A stretch of 46,712 bases of DNA from Methylophaga muralis. GTDB lineage: Bacteria > Pseudomonadota > Gammaproteobacteria > Nitrosococcales > Methylophagaceae. The notes under the pieces are model-generated. The model searched no databases, had not been told where the DNA came from, and worked only from the letters and a program-made list of their open reading frames with translations. Shown here one piece after another: positions 46,356 to 46,712 of this stretch. Each line of letters opens with the position of its first letter. Position 1 is the stretch's first letter. Location of the stretch: assembly GCF_001720165.1 (NCBI RefSeq), contig NZ_MCRI01000020.1, forward strand, positions 1-46,712, read 5' to 3'. A program made the translations under genes and the position numbers.

Positions 46356-46712
46356 AAAGCCCGGCAGTTATTTACATGGATATCATGGTCGCTATCGCTA
46401 TCCTGCTAGCGCGACACTTGAACATTCAGGTTCATCCTATGTCGGTTTTGTAGGAGCAACAACTTACCACTCCGTTCAATTAGGTCACATTATCTAAACT
46501 CTAGATAATAAAAAAGGCCACCCTTTTCGGGTTTATCTTGGGTTTCAGACCTACTTTGATGAGATGCATCCCTGCATCTCACCCTTTAGGCAGCTACCGC
46601 TGCCCAAATCTGTTCCAGACGATTTTGTTATGTCCATGGATGGAAGGTATGCCGCTAATGCAGGAGCAATTTGCGGCCACATGGGGGTTACCATGCTCAG
46701 GCAGGACACTGT
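46356..46712. repeat. Gene-free chain of short palindromes
   Basis: No reading frame with a ribosome site is present in the last ~360 bases. Instead several palindromes follow one another: TGAGATGCA/TGCATCTCA around TCCC (46560-46581), GGCAGC/GCTGCC around TACC (46589-46604), a broken AAATCTG/CAGA-ATTT (46606-46625) and TCCATGGA (46633-46640). This resembles the mosaic intergenic repeats of marine gammaproteobacteria. Only one copy lies in the window, so its repetitive nature in the genome is inferred. The window ends inside it. Confidence 0.5.

Overview
The window looks like chromosome of a marine or halophilic, RuMP-type methylotrophic gammaproteobacterium, most likely Methylophaga or a close relative. 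The reasons are the ribulose monophosphate genes (two hexulose-6-phosphate synthases, a phosphohexuloisomerase and transaldolase), a complete Na+-translocating NADH:quinone reductase operon, a MutH-type mismatch repair nuclease, and an rpoN-hpf-ptsN block in gammaproteobacterial style. The genus is inferred from gene content and not from a database match. I saw no rRNA, tRNA, CRISPR array, integrase or transposase.

Layout. 0.2-1.5 kb: an outer-membrane porin with its terminator. 1.9-7.1 kb: a probable nitrogen-compound operon made of an ABC uptake system (binding protein, permease, ATPase), a creatininase-family amidohydrolase and a GlnT/GmaS-like glutamine synthetase. The last two genes each carry one single-base frameshift. 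The operon has a good sigma-54 type -24/-12 promoter inside nested inverted repeats, and is followed by a NikR-like regulator that has lost all four nickel ligands. 7.7-10.2 kb: dihydroxyacetone kinase subunits DhaL and DhaK in convergent orientation, plus a HAD-IIA phosphatase. 10.3-14.2 kb: the RuMP block: hps copy 1, a small protein with four copies of an (L/M)TGVE(R/K)YIR motif, transaldolase, hps copy 2 and phi. The two hps copies have near-identical sigma-70 promoters.

14.2-22.2 kb: housekeeping genes: leuC, prmB, a REC-REC-GGDEF diguanylate cyclase, mutH, the YadGH ABC-2 exporter, dusA and a YgjP-type metalloprotease. 22.2-25.8 kb: a SAM-cycle operon (metK, ahcY, metF) behind an S-adenosylhomocysteine riboswitch. 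25.8-33 kb: tungstate transporter parts (tupB, tupC without tupA), rpoN, hpf, and a regulatory phosphotransferase chain (ptsN, short hprK, EIIA-Man, HPr, enzyme I) without a sugar permease. 33-36.7 kb: mgtE, aroC and an MFS transporter. 36.8-43.4 kb: nqrABCDEF-nqrM and a CBS-domain protein. 43.5-46.2 kb: cysteine synthase, an exported alpha/beta hydrolase and two cupins. The last ~350 bases are a gene-free chain of short palindromes.

How it fits together. Formaldehyde is fixed by HPS and PHI, and transaldolase helps regenerate the acceptor pentose. DhaK/DhaL may salvage dihydroxyacetone. The SAM operon clears SAH and links folate C1 units to methylation. The PTS chain and sigma-54 probably tie nitrogen and carbon status to transcription. 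Na+-NQR supplies the sodium gradient. The best candidates for something undescribed are the TGVE(R/K)YIR repeat protein inside the RuMP locus and the transporter/creatininase/GS operon with its nickel-blind NikR-like regulator.
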